Below, piece after piece: positions 15,558 through 24,150 of a stretch of 64,000 bases of DNA (within the stretch, counting starts at the first letter, position 1; each line of letters starts with the position of its first letter). Below the pieces are notes generated by a model that made no database searches, was not told the DNA's origin, and worked only from the letters and a program-made list of their open reading frames with translations. Location of the stretch: the NCBI RefSeq assembly GCF_030523955.1, contig NZ_JAUNHL010000001.1, positions 1-64,000 of the forward strand, written 5' to 3'. A program made the position numbers and the translations under genes. The stretch is from Neisseria sp. GTDB lineage: Bacteria > Pseudomonadota > Gammaproteobacteria > Burkholderiales > Neisseriaceae.

Positions 15558-18439
15558 CACACCATCTCCCACTCAATAAAAAACAATTCTTCTTCATCCA
15601 CCTCTTGTTTCAACTGCTCTTCCAGCTCTTCAATCAATCGGTTGCGTTGGTTTTCAATTTCATCCTGTTTGTCAAACAGTTCGCGCCGCTGTTTGCTGCG
15701 TTTGTTTTCCAGTTCGCGCTGCTTTTTCTGCCAAGCCAGCTTTTCTTCCAGCGTGACGGCGGTGGCTGCGGTGCGGCGGGCTTCTTTGATTTCGCGGTCG
15801 GTTTCTTTGATGTCTTGCTCCAAGCCGTGCTTGAAGTCGTCCATCCAGTCGTCGAGTTTTTGTACTTCTTGCTCAAAGTAGCCCAGATTGCGGTTTGTTG
15901 CGTCGTTTTGCAGTTGTTGGCGGCGGCGGTCGATATCGGCGGATAAGGCCGTCTGAATGTTTGTTTGTGTGCTTGCATCGAGCACTCGGGCGGGCAGTTT
16001 TAAGAGTTTTTCGGGGTCGTCGGCTGCCAAGGCTTCGCCGCTGTCGGTAACGGCGGCAATCAGCAGATGCTGTTCGGTGTCGTTTAATGCGCTGATGCTG
16101 ATGAGTTTGGCGGCAAGCTGCCCGCTTTGGCCGCGATAGGCTTCCAGCGTGCTGATGCGGCTGCCGTGTGCCTGATAGTCAAATTGCAGGCGCACGCTTG
16201 GGCAGGCGCGGTTTTTGGCTTGGGTGATGATGGCTTGCGCCAAGGGGTGGTTGATGCGGTAGAGATGGGCTTCTCCGTTTTTGCGCGGCAGCTCGTAACG
16301 CCCCAATGCAACGGTGCCTAGGCCGTCTGAAAGGTTTTCAGGCAGGCTTTTGAGCGTAAACCCTTCTGCATCAAAATCGGCGTGTTCTGCCAATTCGCTT
16401 TGGGTTAAATCCAGCAGGATACGTTCGTATTTTTTGAGTGCATCACGGCTTTGTTGGTCGCGGATGTGCAATTTGTCGCGCACTTCTTCGTCGAAGTTTT
16501 CCATCAGGGTTTGGCGGGCTTTGACCATGTTTTGGTTGATTTCGCCTGCCAGCTCGCGTTGCAGTTCGTTAAAGGCGGCTTTGATATCTTCAGGCTGCCT
16601 GCAATGCCGGTAAATATCGGCAATGCGCCGCTCGATGTCCACGCCGGAGCCGATGGCACCCAATACTTCGTCGCTGGCGCCGAATACGCCGTTAAAGAGT
16701 TGGAATTTTTGCTCCAAGAGTTCGTACACGCGGGCGTCGGCTTCGTTGCTTTCATCCACAAAATTGACCACCACCACATCGTGCTTTTGTCCGTAACGAT
16801 GACAACGTCCGATGCGCTGTTCGATGCGTTGCGGGTTCCACGGCAAATCGTAGTTGATGATGAGCGAGCAAAATTGCAGGTTGATGCCTTCTGCGCCCGC
16901 TTCGGTGGCGATCATAATCGTGCCTTGCTCTTTGAAATATTCCACCAGCGCGGCGCGGGTGTCGGCGGTTTTGGAGCCGGTGATTTTGTCGCTACCCTCG
17001 TGGCGTTTGAGCCAGTTTTTATAGATTTTTTGCGCTTTTTCATCGCTGTTGGTGCCGTTGAACAAAACGATACCTTCGCCGTTTTCGCCTGCGTAAGGCG
17101 TTTCAGACAGGCATTGCAGCAGATAATCTTGCGTGCGCTTGGATTCGGTAAAGATGATGGCTTTTTGTGCGGCGCCCAAACGGGAAAGTTCGGCAAAGGC
17201 GCGCTCAAGCGCGGTTAATAAGGCACGGCTTTTGGCGTCTTCGCGGATATTTTCGGCGAGGTGTTTGAAGTGTTTGAGTTCTTCGATTTCATCGGCAATG
17301 GCTTGGTATTCGTCTTTGCTCAGGATGTTCGGCTCGGTTTCTTCTTCCCATTCTTCGGCGGTTTCATCGAGGCTTTCATAGTCTTCATCGAGGATTTCCA
17401 CCAAATCTTGTGGCTTGGATTCGTCCAACACGCCTTGCAAGCGCTTGCTCATGGTATCCAAGGCACCTGCAATGGCGCGGCTGCTGGAAGCAAGCAGTTT
17501 CCACAACACCAAGGAAATCAGCTGCCGCTGACCCTCGGGCATGGCTTGCAGATTCGGGCGGCGCAGATAGTCGGCAACCAATGAAGAGAAGGCTTGCTCC
17601 TGATCGGATGGCGTGAATCTTTGCACGATGGCAAGGCGTTGGGTATAGGGCACGTAGGCCTGAACCTGCCGACGCAAGGTACGTTTGCACACGGGATTTA
17701 AGCGCTGGCGCAGGATTGCCAGGGTTTGCTCGGTGGCTCTGGCGCCGAACTGGCTGCGGAAGCTCTCCACATCGCCGAAAATGCGCCCGTCAATCATGCT
17801 GACCAAGCCGTAAAGCTCAAGCAGGGAGTTTTGCAAGGGTGTGGCTGTGAGCAGCACTTTGCTGGATACGTTTTCCAAGGCTTCTTTTAGGGTTTTACCA
17901 ATGACGTTGTTTTTCTTATAGACGTTGCGCAGGCGGTGCGCTTCGTCCATCACCACCAAATGCCAACCGATTGCCTTGATGTCTTCCGCCTTGGCTTTGG
18001 CAAATTGGTAGGAACAGATAACCGGCACATTTTGGCGGAAAGGGTTGCCGCCTTCTTTTTTCAGGGCGTTATAGCTTTTGGCTTCCAAAATCATGCCTTG
18101 CAGACCGAATTTTTCCTGCAATTCTTGATGCCACTGTTTGCGTAGATTGGCGGGGGTGATGATCAGAATATGGCGCTTGCGCTCTGCCCAGCGTTGCAAA
18201 ATCACCAAGCCTGCCTCAATGGTTTTGCCCAAGCCGACCTCATCCGCCAAAATCACGCCCTTCGATAAAGGATTCTGGCAGGCAAACAAGGCGGCATCGA
18301 CCTGATGCGGATTCAGATCCACTTGCGAATCGACCAACGTGCCCGCCAGCGAATCCATGCTACCGCTTTGTGCCTGACGGGTGAGCAGCCAAGCGTAATA
18401 TTGGGATTGGTGAGGGGTGAGTTGGGGCAAGTGCTTCAT
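15557..18439 (-). CDS. SNF2-family DNA helicase/translocase of the restriction operon
   Basis: A 960-residue ATP-dependent DNA translocase: motif I DEVGLGKT (K72), DEAH box at 165-168 (VVMDEAHRLRN), motif III LLTATPLQN, and C-terminal motifs V-VI (ATEAGAEGINLQFC, PQRIEQRIGRCHRYGQ). The last 110 residues form a highly charged predicted coiled coil (KKQRELENKRSKQRRELFDK and around). It resembles the SNF2 proteins of defence systems such as DrmD of DISARM and the RapA group. It is the first gene of the operon and its stop overlaps DUF6119. AG-dialect DUS lie inside the gene (about 15948 and 16319). The role in this system is inferred from context. Confidence 0.88.
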   Translation of the reverse strand: MKHLPQLTPHQSQYYAWLLTRQAQSGSMDSLAGTLVDSQVDLNPHQVDAALFACQNPLSKGVILADEVGLGKTIEAGLVILQRWAERKRHILIITPANLRKQWHQELQEKFGLQGMILEAKSYNALKKEGGNPFRQNVPVICSYQFAKAKAEDIKAIGWHLVVMDEAHRLRNVYKKNNVIGKTLKEALENVSSKVLLTATPLQNSLLELYGLVSMIDGRIFGDVESFRSQFGARATEQTLAILRQRLNPVCKRTLRRQVQAYVPYTQRLAIVQRFTPSDQEQAFSSLVADYLRRPNLQAMPEGQRQLISLVLWKLLASSSRAIAGALDTMSKRLQGVLDESKPQDLVEILDEDYESLDETAEEWEEETEPNILSKDEYQAIADEIEELKHFKHLAENIREDAKSRALLTALERAFAELSRLGAAQKAIIFTESKRTQDYLLQCLSETPYAGENGEGIVLFNGTNSDEKAQKIYKNWLKRHEGSDKITGSKTADTRAALVEYFKEQGTIMIATEAGAEGINLQFCSLIINYDLPWNPQRIEQRIGRCHRYGQKHDVVVVNFVDESNEADARVYELLEQKFQLFNGVFGASDEVLGAIGSGVDIERRIADIYRHCRQPEDIKAAFNELQRELAGEINQNMVKARQTLMENFDEEVRDKLHIRDQQSRDALKKYERILLDLTQSELAEHADFDAEGFTLKSLPENLSDGLGTVALGRYELPRKNGEAHLYRINHPLAQAIITQAKNRACPSVRLQFDYQAHGSRISTLEAYRGQSGQLAAKLISISALNDTEQHLLIAAVTDSGEALAADDPEKLLKLPARVLDASTQTNIQTALSADIDRRRQQLQNDATNRNLGYFEQEVQKLDDWMDDFKHGLEQDIKETDREIKEARRTAATAVTLEEKLAWQKKQRELENKRSKQRRELFDKQDEIENQRNRLIEELEEQLKQEVDEEELFFIEWEMV

Positions 18440-18571
18440 GCTGCTCTGCTATTTCCTTATTTGAGATGTGTTCATGGTAAGCATCACTACGGTTGAAATC
18501 AAATTTTATTTTTATAGGTGATATTAAAAAAATATAGAACTGTGTTCCCCCTTCATAAACCCTTCATCCTT

Positions 18572-19368
18572 TCAAGAGACCCCCGCCACTTTGTCATACC
18601 AATCCAGCCCAATCAGGCTGTAGAACTGTTTGCTGAAAGTGTATTCGTTGATGGCTTTAATGCGCCGGGCTTTCAGCAAGGCGTCCAGCGCGCTGGCGGG
18701 GATTTGTACGGTGCGGGCTGGAGAGTTTGTTGTCAGTTGCAAGGCGTTTAAATCGGGATGGCCGCCGCGTTGTATGGTGTTTTTTTCAACGGAACGGGAA
18801 ACATAAAAGGCCTCGGTATCGAGAAAATCGGCATCCACCAAGCAGGAATACAGCATGCAGGTGAAGAAGGCATAGGAAAACCATTTTGATGGGCATCGGC
18901 CTTCAAAGGCGGTGCGGGCAGCTTTTCTGGCAGGGCGATTTCTTGCTGCCAAACGGGGGCAAGACCGGGAATGTCTTTGCCGAAGGACAAGGCAAGGCGT
19001 TGCGCCAAGGTGCGGCGGTTATCGCCCTCGCCGTTACCGTTGGCCAAGCCGGCATGGTGGCCGGCAATGCAGAAGGCCATCAGCTTGCCTGCCTTGTCGC
19101 CGAACCGTTCTACCGCAATTTTGGCGCCCGCGGTGGCGTGGTCGACTGATTTTCCACCGCGTAAACGTGCAGCAAATTCAGGCGTGTATTTGCCCAAATC
19201 GTGCAACAGGCCGGTATGGCGTGCGGCTTCCTCCGCACCAAAAAAACCGGCAAACCCCGCCGCCATCTCTCCGACTTGAGCAAGATGGCTGTGCAGGGTT
19301 TGCCATTGAGATTCGGGCTGGTTTTCGACGGAATGGGCGTGATAGATGAGGTGAGTATCGGTAGCCAC
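18572..19368 (-). pseudogene. Frameshifted remnant of a second cas3 (HD domain)
   Basis: From a GTG at 19368 with GGAGAATGA upstream, the frame reads through a Cas3-type HD domain: HTGLLHDLGKYTPEFAARL, SVDHATAGAK, CIAGHHAGLANG. Near 18870 the reading moves to another frame within AAAATGG/TTTT and continues as FSYAFFTCMLYSCLVDADFL, the conserved end of the Cas3 HD domain. After ERGG-like RGGHPDLNALQ the similarity stops and about 45 unrecognised residues (ending WYDKVAGVS) lead to the stop. The helicase part is absent. It differs clearly from the intact cas3 at 4.5-7.0 kb, so it comes from a different CRISPR locus, not a local duplication. Confidence 0.75.
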
Positions 19369-19462
19369 CGTTCATTCTCCGTAATATTTGTAATATTTGT
19401 TTAGATTGTTATGATATTTTTCTTTACTATACCACGATTTTTTATTGGTTTCACCTGACATA

Positions 19463-19499
19463 AAAATGCCTGTCTGAAAAGTTTCAGACAGGCATTTTT
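19463..19499. terminator. Inverted wad-DUS pair, terminator at the end of the RNase gene
   Basis: AAAAATGCCTGTCTGAAA faces its own complement across AG, giving a stem of about 17 bp flanked by A and T runs. It can terminate transcription from either side and lies 15 bases past the RNase stop. It is the first native-dialect hairpin to the right of the island. Confidence 0.85.
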
Positions 19500-19514
19500 A
19501 TGTATAAGGCAAGA

Positions 19515-21365
19515 TCAGATGACGGCGTTGATATAGCTCAAACCGACCAGTTGCTTTTCGGGATCCACCTCGGTAACAGCAAGTTTTACGGTGGTTTTCG
19601 CTGGTAAATCCATCGGGATGCCGGTGGCGCGCGCGACCAGCGGCAGGCCGTTGAGCCGCACCAACTCTTCGCGCAGAATCACTGCATTCACTTCGCGGAG
19701 GTTTTCCTGCTGCATATAAACCAGTGACCAATAGCCTTCCAACTCCCGCTGGAAATCGTTGTACGCGCTGTAGGTAGTATCAAAATCGCGCAGGGCAGCA
19801 AACAGCATGGCATCGCCGCTGGCAAAGCGCGGCTCGCCGATGCCAATCAGGCCGGCGAGCTGTTTTTGGTTGATGTAATCGGCGGCGCGACGCAACGGTG
19901 AGGTAAACCAACCATAGTGGGCGACGCCCATGCCGATATGCGGCTCGGATTGGGTGCTCATGCGCACTTTTCCGGCCGGTTGGACGCGGAACAGGCCGGG
20001 TAGCCCGGCTTCGTGCAGCATCTGCGCCCAAGTGCTGTTGGCCAGTATCATCATTTCGCTAACCAGCGTGTCGATAGGCGAGCCGCGCTCGCGGATGCTG
20101 ATGCGTACTTTACCGTCGGGCTCGAATTCGATACCGTAATCATACGCTGGCGCGGCATCTTCAAGGTATTTGCCGCGCTGTTTTTGCAAAGCAATCGCTA
20201 ATTGGTAAAACCAGATCAGTTCGCGGTGGTGGGAGAACATCGTTTCACCTTCGGCATCCAACCCGGTTTTGGCATTGAAATGCGGTTCGATGGTACCGAT
20301 ACGCAGGTTTTCGGCAATTTTTACGCGCTCGACGCGGGTTTGCGGATTACTGACTTGAAACTGTTCGTTCACATCGAAATAAATACTCATGGCCAAGCGC
20401 TCGCTGCCGGCATCGAGGCTGAAAGCGCCGATCCAGTTTTCCGGCAGCATGGTAATTTTGCCTCCGGGATAATAGGCTGTGCTTTGGCGTTGAAAAATCT
20501 GTTGTTCAATGCTGCTGCCGGGCTCGATTGCCAGCGCAGGAGCGGCGATGTGGATACCGATGCGCTTATTGCCGCCGCCCAAGTCCTGCAAAGAGAGGGC
20601 ATCGTCCACTTCGGTGGTGCTTTCGTCGTCTATGGAAAAAGCGCTGACGCCTTCGGCCAGCGGCCATTCTTCAAACGGCGGAACCGGCAGATCGGGAAAA
20701 CCGATACCTTTGGGAAAGTGCTTCAACTCGAAGCCGTCCAACATAAAAGCGGCCATCGAGGAAACACCGCCCACCCGTTTCGCCAATTCGTAAGCGGATA
20801 TTTTGCGGCCATCGGCGGCTTTGTTGAAGGCTTTATAGGTCAAGGCTTGTTTGTCGGGCGCATGCAGAATCTGTTTCAGATCGGCAGCGATTTCCGGCGG
20901 CAAACGGTCTTGCTGCAATTCCTCCACCCACGCTTCGATTTGCGCTTCCTGCTGTTTTTTGCGCTCAATGGCGGCCAGCGCTTGTTTCAAAGTTTCTTCC
21001 GGCGCAGCTTTGAAAATACCTTTGGCCTTTTTATAGAAATACATCGGCGCGGCATAAAGCGCGATCAGGGTAGCGGCCAGCTCCGTGCCAGTGGGTTTGT
21101 GGCCGTAATATTCTTCGGCAATTGCTTCGGCGCTGAATTCTTCTTGGCCGCAGGTTTCCCACAATAAATCGGTATCGATTTCGCCCGCTTCGGTTTGCGC
21201 GGCGTTGAAAAATTGGTCCAGCGGCTCGGTGAATTCGGCGAATACGTTGTTGGCTTTGACTTTGGTACGTTTGCCGTGTTGGGTATCCACTTGGTAGGTG
21301 CTGTCGTTCTTCTGCACGATGGTGGCTACTTTGAACTGGCCGCTTTCTTCGTAAAATATATTCAT
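19515..21365 (-). CDS. RNB-domain exoribonuclease (RNase II/R family)
   Basis: A 3'-to-5' exoribonuclease of 616 residues. The RNB catalytic pattern is FSIDDESTTEVDDALSLQD, here around residues 300-318, with the acidic residues that bind magnesium. The short N-terminal part (FKVATIVQKNDSTYQVDTQ) resembles a cold-shock-like domain. It is shorter than E. coli RNase R (813 residues) and near RNase II size. ATG at 21365 (MNIFYEESG) is chosen; the open frame extends 231 bases upstream but only through intergenic DUS and tRNA-proximal DNA. It is the first core gene beyond the defence island. Confidence 0.88.
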   Translation of the reverse strand: MNIFYEESGQFKVATIVQKNDSTYQVDTQHGKRTKVKANNVFAEFTEPLDQFFNAAQTEAGEIDTDLLWETCGQEEFSAEAIAEEYYGHKPTGTELAATLIALYAAPMYFYKKAKGIFKAAPEETLKQALAAIERKKQQEAQIEAWVEELQQDRLPPEIAADLKQILHAPDKQALTYKAFNKAADGRKISAYELAKRVGGVSSMAAFMLDGFELKHFPKGIGFPDLPVPPFEEWPLAEGVSAFSIDDESTTEVDDALSLQDLGGGNKRIGIHIAAPALAIEPGSSIEQQIFQRQSTAYYPGGKITMLPENWIGAFSLDAGSERLAMSIYFDVNEQFQVSNPQTRVERVKIAENLRIGTIEPHFNAKTGLDAEGETMFSHHRELIWFYQLAIALQKQRGKYLEDAAPAYDYGIEFEPDGKVRISIRERGSPIDTLVSEMMILANSTWAQMLHEAGLPGLFRVQPAGKVRMSTQSEPHIGMGVAHYGWFTSPLRRAADYINQKQLAGLIGIGEPRFASGDAMLFAALRDFDTTYSAYNDFQRELEGYWSLVYMQQENLREVNAVILREELVRLNGLPLVARATGIPMDLPAKTTVKLAVTEVDPEKQLVGLSYINAVI

Positions 21366-21412
21366 TTTATATACCGTATTATCTGGCTGCTTGTGTTCCG
21401 ATGGTGGGATAA

Positions 21413-21452
21413 AATGCCTGTCTGAAAAGGACGGACTTTTCAGACAGGCATA
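21413..21452. terminator. Inverted wad-DUS pair downstream of tRNA-Gly
   Basis: AATGCCTGTCTGAAAAG and its complement are separated by 6 bases. The hairpin lies between the tRNA-Gly 3' end and the RNase start and would terminate the leftward tRNA transcript. Confidence 0.75.
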
Positions 21453-21566
21453 GACGGCGGAAAACTTTATTTCTGCCAATGCGTTGCTGTGACAAATTCC
21501 AAGAGGCCGATTTTGCCACCTCCGCCGTGGTAGCCTGGTGGTACAAGGGAATTTTCCCGCCATATC

Positions 21567-21640
21567 TGGAGCGGACAACGGGATTCGAACCCGCACAAAA
21601 GGCTTGGGAAGCCGTTATGCTACCGTTACATCATGTCCGC
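21567..21640 (-). tRNA. tRNA-Gly (anticodon CCC)
   Basis: On the minus strand the acceptor arms GCGGACA and TGTCCGC pair fully, the T arm contains GGGTTCGAATCCC, and the anticodon loop is TTCCCAA, giving CCC. CCA is encoded. The anticodon stem has one C-U mismatch at its second pair. It lies 8 bases before yjdM and is followed by a DUS hairpin. Confidence 0.93.
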
Positions 21641-21647
21641 CAACCGT

Positions 21648-21971
21648 TCACACTTTTTTCACGAATTCGGATTTCAAATTCATCGCGCTGCCCTCGATTT
21701 TGCAGGCGATATTATGATCACTATCCGGCTGCAAGCGGATACCTTTGACTTTTGTGCCTTGTTTGATGACTTGCGAGCTGCCTTTGATTTTCAAGTCTTT
21801 GATCAGCAAAACGGTATCGCCGTCAGCCAATACGACACCATTGGCATCGACAACTTGATCAACGCTGCCGCTTTCTTCCTCATGCCAAGTATGACCGCAC
21901 TCGGGGCAGGCGAGGCTGTTGCCATCGTGATAGCCGTAAGTAGAGCTGCATTCGGGGCAAATGTATTCCAT
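21648..21971 (-). CDS. yjdM: YjdM (PhnA) zinc-ribbon protein
   Basis: A 107-residue protein with an N-terminal zinc ribbon formed by CPEC (6-9) and CPEC (22-25), followed by the PhnA beta-barrel domain (VLADGDTVLLIKDLKIKGSS). The family was named from the E. coli phosphonate region but its role is not settled. Its end lies 8 bases upstream of the tRNA-Gly gene on the same strand. Confidence 0.92.
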   Translation of the reverse strand: MEYICPECSSTYGYHDGNSLACPECGHTWHEEESGSVDQVVDANGVVLADGDTVLLIKDLKIKGSSQVIKQGTKVKGIRLQPDSDHNIACKIEGSAMNLKSEFVKKV

Positions 21972-22051
21972 GTATTTCTTTCTGATGGTAGATGCCAGAC
22001 AAGAATGCCTGTCTGAAAAATATCTGCAAAGCCTTGCTATCGGCCTTTTGT

Positions 22052-23326
22052 TTAAGCACGCCGGATGGCTTTGTCTGCAATATCCCTGCGGTATTGCATG
22101 CCGTCGAAACGGATTTTTTCCAGAGCCTGGTAGGCTTTCGCCTTGGCTGCTGCGGTGTCGTCACCCAAACCGACCACACAGAGTACACGACCACCATTGG
22201 TAAGGATTTCGCCGTTACCGCCCGCGTTTGTACCGGCATGGAATACCTTACCAATGTTATCCGCTTCTTCCAAGCCGCTGATAATATCACCTTTTTTCGG
22301 GTTATCCGGATAGTTTTCAGCCGCCAGCACCACGCCGACCGCGGTTTGCGGATTCCATTCGGCGCTAACACCGTCCAACTTGCCATCCAATGCCGCCTGT
22401 ACCAATACGGCCAAATCACTGTCGAGACGACTCATAATCGGTTGGGTTTCGGGATCGCCGAAGCGGCAGTTAAACTCAATAGTATACGGCGCTCCATGCT
22501 GATCAATCATCAAGCCTGCATAAAGAAAGCCGGTAAACTCATTGCCGTCGGCCTTCATACCGCGCACGGTGGGCAAAATAATCTCGTTCATCGCGCGCTC
22601 GTATACTTCCGGCGTTACCACAGGGGCAGGGCTATACGCCCCCATACCGCCCGTATTCGGGCCCTGATCGCCGTCTAACAGCCGTTTATGATCTTGGCTG
22701 GTGGCCATAGGCAATACGTGCTCTCCATCCACCATCACGATAAAGCTGGCTTCTTCGCCCTGCAAAAAGTCTTCAATTACCACACGCGCACCGGCATTGC
22801 CCATCTTATTGCCCAACAGCATATCATCGATGGCATCGTGCGCCTCCTTCAAAGTCATCGCTACAATTACGCCTTTTCCGGCTGCCAAACCATCCGCCTT
22901 AATCACGATCGGCGCGCCTTTTTCATCTACATAATCATGTGCTGATTTGGCATCCTCAAAGGTTTGGTATTGCGCAGTAGGAATGCCGTGTCTTTTCATA
23001 AAAGCTTTGGCAAAATCTTTCGAACTCTCCAGTTGCGCCGCCGCACGGGTAGGGCCGAAAACCGGCAACCCCGCCGCACGGAAGTCATCAACAATACCCG
23101 CAGCCAATGGCGCTTCCGGGCCGATAACGGTAAACGCCATATTTTCGGCACGACAAAACTCGATCAAATCCTGATGATCCGTTTTTGCCAAATTCGTTAA
23201 CTTAGCTTCCCGCTCGGTACCTGCATTACCAGGAGCGACAAAAACGGTCTCCACCATAGGGGATTGCGCCAATTTCCAAGCCAGGGCATGTTCGCGACCG
23301 CCGCTGCCAACCACTAGTAATTTCAT
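22052..23326 (-). CDS. purD: PurD, phosphoribosylamine-glycine ligase
   Basis: Cytosolic enzyme of step two of purine synthesis: joins glycine to phosphoribosylamine with ATP. The 424-residue product has the N-terminal MKLLVVGSGGREHALAWKL, the ATP-grasp segment PIVIKADGLAAGKGVIVA, and TGGMGAYSPAP near residue 230, as in the whole family, with full length. It stands alone; a single wad DUS lies just past its stop (22008-22020). No purine-type riboswitch is visible upstream. Confidence 0.97.
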   Translation of the reverse strand: MKLLVVGSGGREHALAWKLAQSPMVETVFVAPGNAGTEREAKLTNLAKTDHQDLIEFCRAENMAFTVIGPEAPLAAGIVDDFRAAGLPVFGPTRAAAQLESSKDFAKAFMKRHGIPTAQYQTFEDAKSAHDYVDEKGAPIVIKADGLAAGKGVIVAMTLKEAHDAIDDMLLGNKMGNAGARVVIEDFLQGEEASFIVMVDGEHVLPMATSQDHKRLLDGDQGPNTGGMGAYSPAPVVTPEVYERAMNEIILPTVRGMKADGNEFTGFLYAGLMIDQHGAPYTIEFNCRFGDPETQPIMSRLDSDLAVLVQAALDGKLDGVSAEWNPQTAVGVVLAAENYPDNPKKGDIISGLEEADNIGKVFHAGTNAGGNGEILTNGGRVLCVVGLGDDTAAAKAKAYQALEKIRFDGMQYRRDIADKAIRRA

Positions 23327-23481
23327 TTCACATTCCTTTTTTTGGCAGGGGAGGGATTAATATTCAAACAGTTATAAGATCCCGTTTAATCCGATGTCGC
23401 CCCTGCTAATATCCTATCAAACAACCCTTCAAACGCCAGTGCAGAAAGGCCATAAGGCGTTAATTATAACGGATAATACGA

Positions 23482-23514
23482 TGCCTGTCTGAAACAATCT
23501 TTCAGACAGGCATC
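23482..23514. terminator. Inverted wad-DUS pair after yigZ
   Basis: ATGCCTGTCTGAAA and its complement separated by 5 bases; located 6 bases past the yigZ stop on the minus strand. Confidence 0.8.
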
Positions 23515-23520
23515 GTGCGC

Positions 23521-24150
23521 CTACTCCTCGTCCTGAGAAATCGCTTCTTCCATTATTGTTATCGCCCGTGTTTCCGCCCAGGCTGCTAAGCACTCTTGAT
23601 AACGCGCCAGCGGAATACGGATATAAAGCAAGCAATCCAACTGCAAATCCTGCCGGATAATATCCGCCTCATGTGTTTTTGCTATTCGGATGGCATCACT
23701 CAGCGCCGGATAATCGCAACGCAAGCATACCGCTTTCTCAATATTTTTTTCCACCACCTCTGCTATAGCCAGCGCTTCAGCAGTAGCGCTTTTATAAGCA
23801 TGAATCAAACCCGGCACCCCCAATAGTGTACCGCCGAAATAGCGCACCACTACTACCAAAACGTCGGTAAGGTTCGCCGAGTCAATCTGACCTAGAATCG
23901 GCCTCCCGGCACTACCCGAAGGTTCGCCGTCGTCATTGGCGCGAAACTGATTGCCATCTACGCCCAAACGGTAGGCATAGCACCAATGGCGCGCCTTATG
24001 ATGCTCTTGCCTCAGTGCATCCACATAAGGCTTCACTTCCGACACACTGCGGATAGGGTAGGCAAAAGCAATAAAACGGCTCCCTTTTTCTTTAAACTCA
24101 GAGGATACCGGTTGGCTAAGCGTACGAAACGTAGTCGCTTTAGCCGGCAC
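23521..24150 (-). CDS. yigZ: YigZ, IMPACT-family protein
   Basis: A 209-residue protein of the IMPACT/UPF0029 family; the role in bacteria is unclear though it is widely conserved. Family segments are SSEFKEKGSRFIAFAYPI near the start, DDGEPSGSAGRPIL and VVVVRYFGGTLLGVPGLIHAY. The start GTG at 24150 (VPAKATTF) overlaps the last codons of ltaE by 11 bases, which fits coupling; the 21 further codons upstream lie inside ltaE and look non-native. Confidence 0.92.
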   Translation of the reverse strand: MPAKATTFRTLSQPVSSEFKEKGSRFIAFAYPIRSVSEVKPYVDALRQEHHKARHWCYAYRLGVDGNQFRANDDGEPSGSAGRPILGQIDSANLTDVLVVVVRYFGGTLLGVPGLIHAYKSATAEALAIAEVVEKNIEKAVCLRCDYPALSDAIRIAKTHEADIIRQDLQLDCLLYIRIPLARYQECLAAWAETRAITIMEEAISQDEE

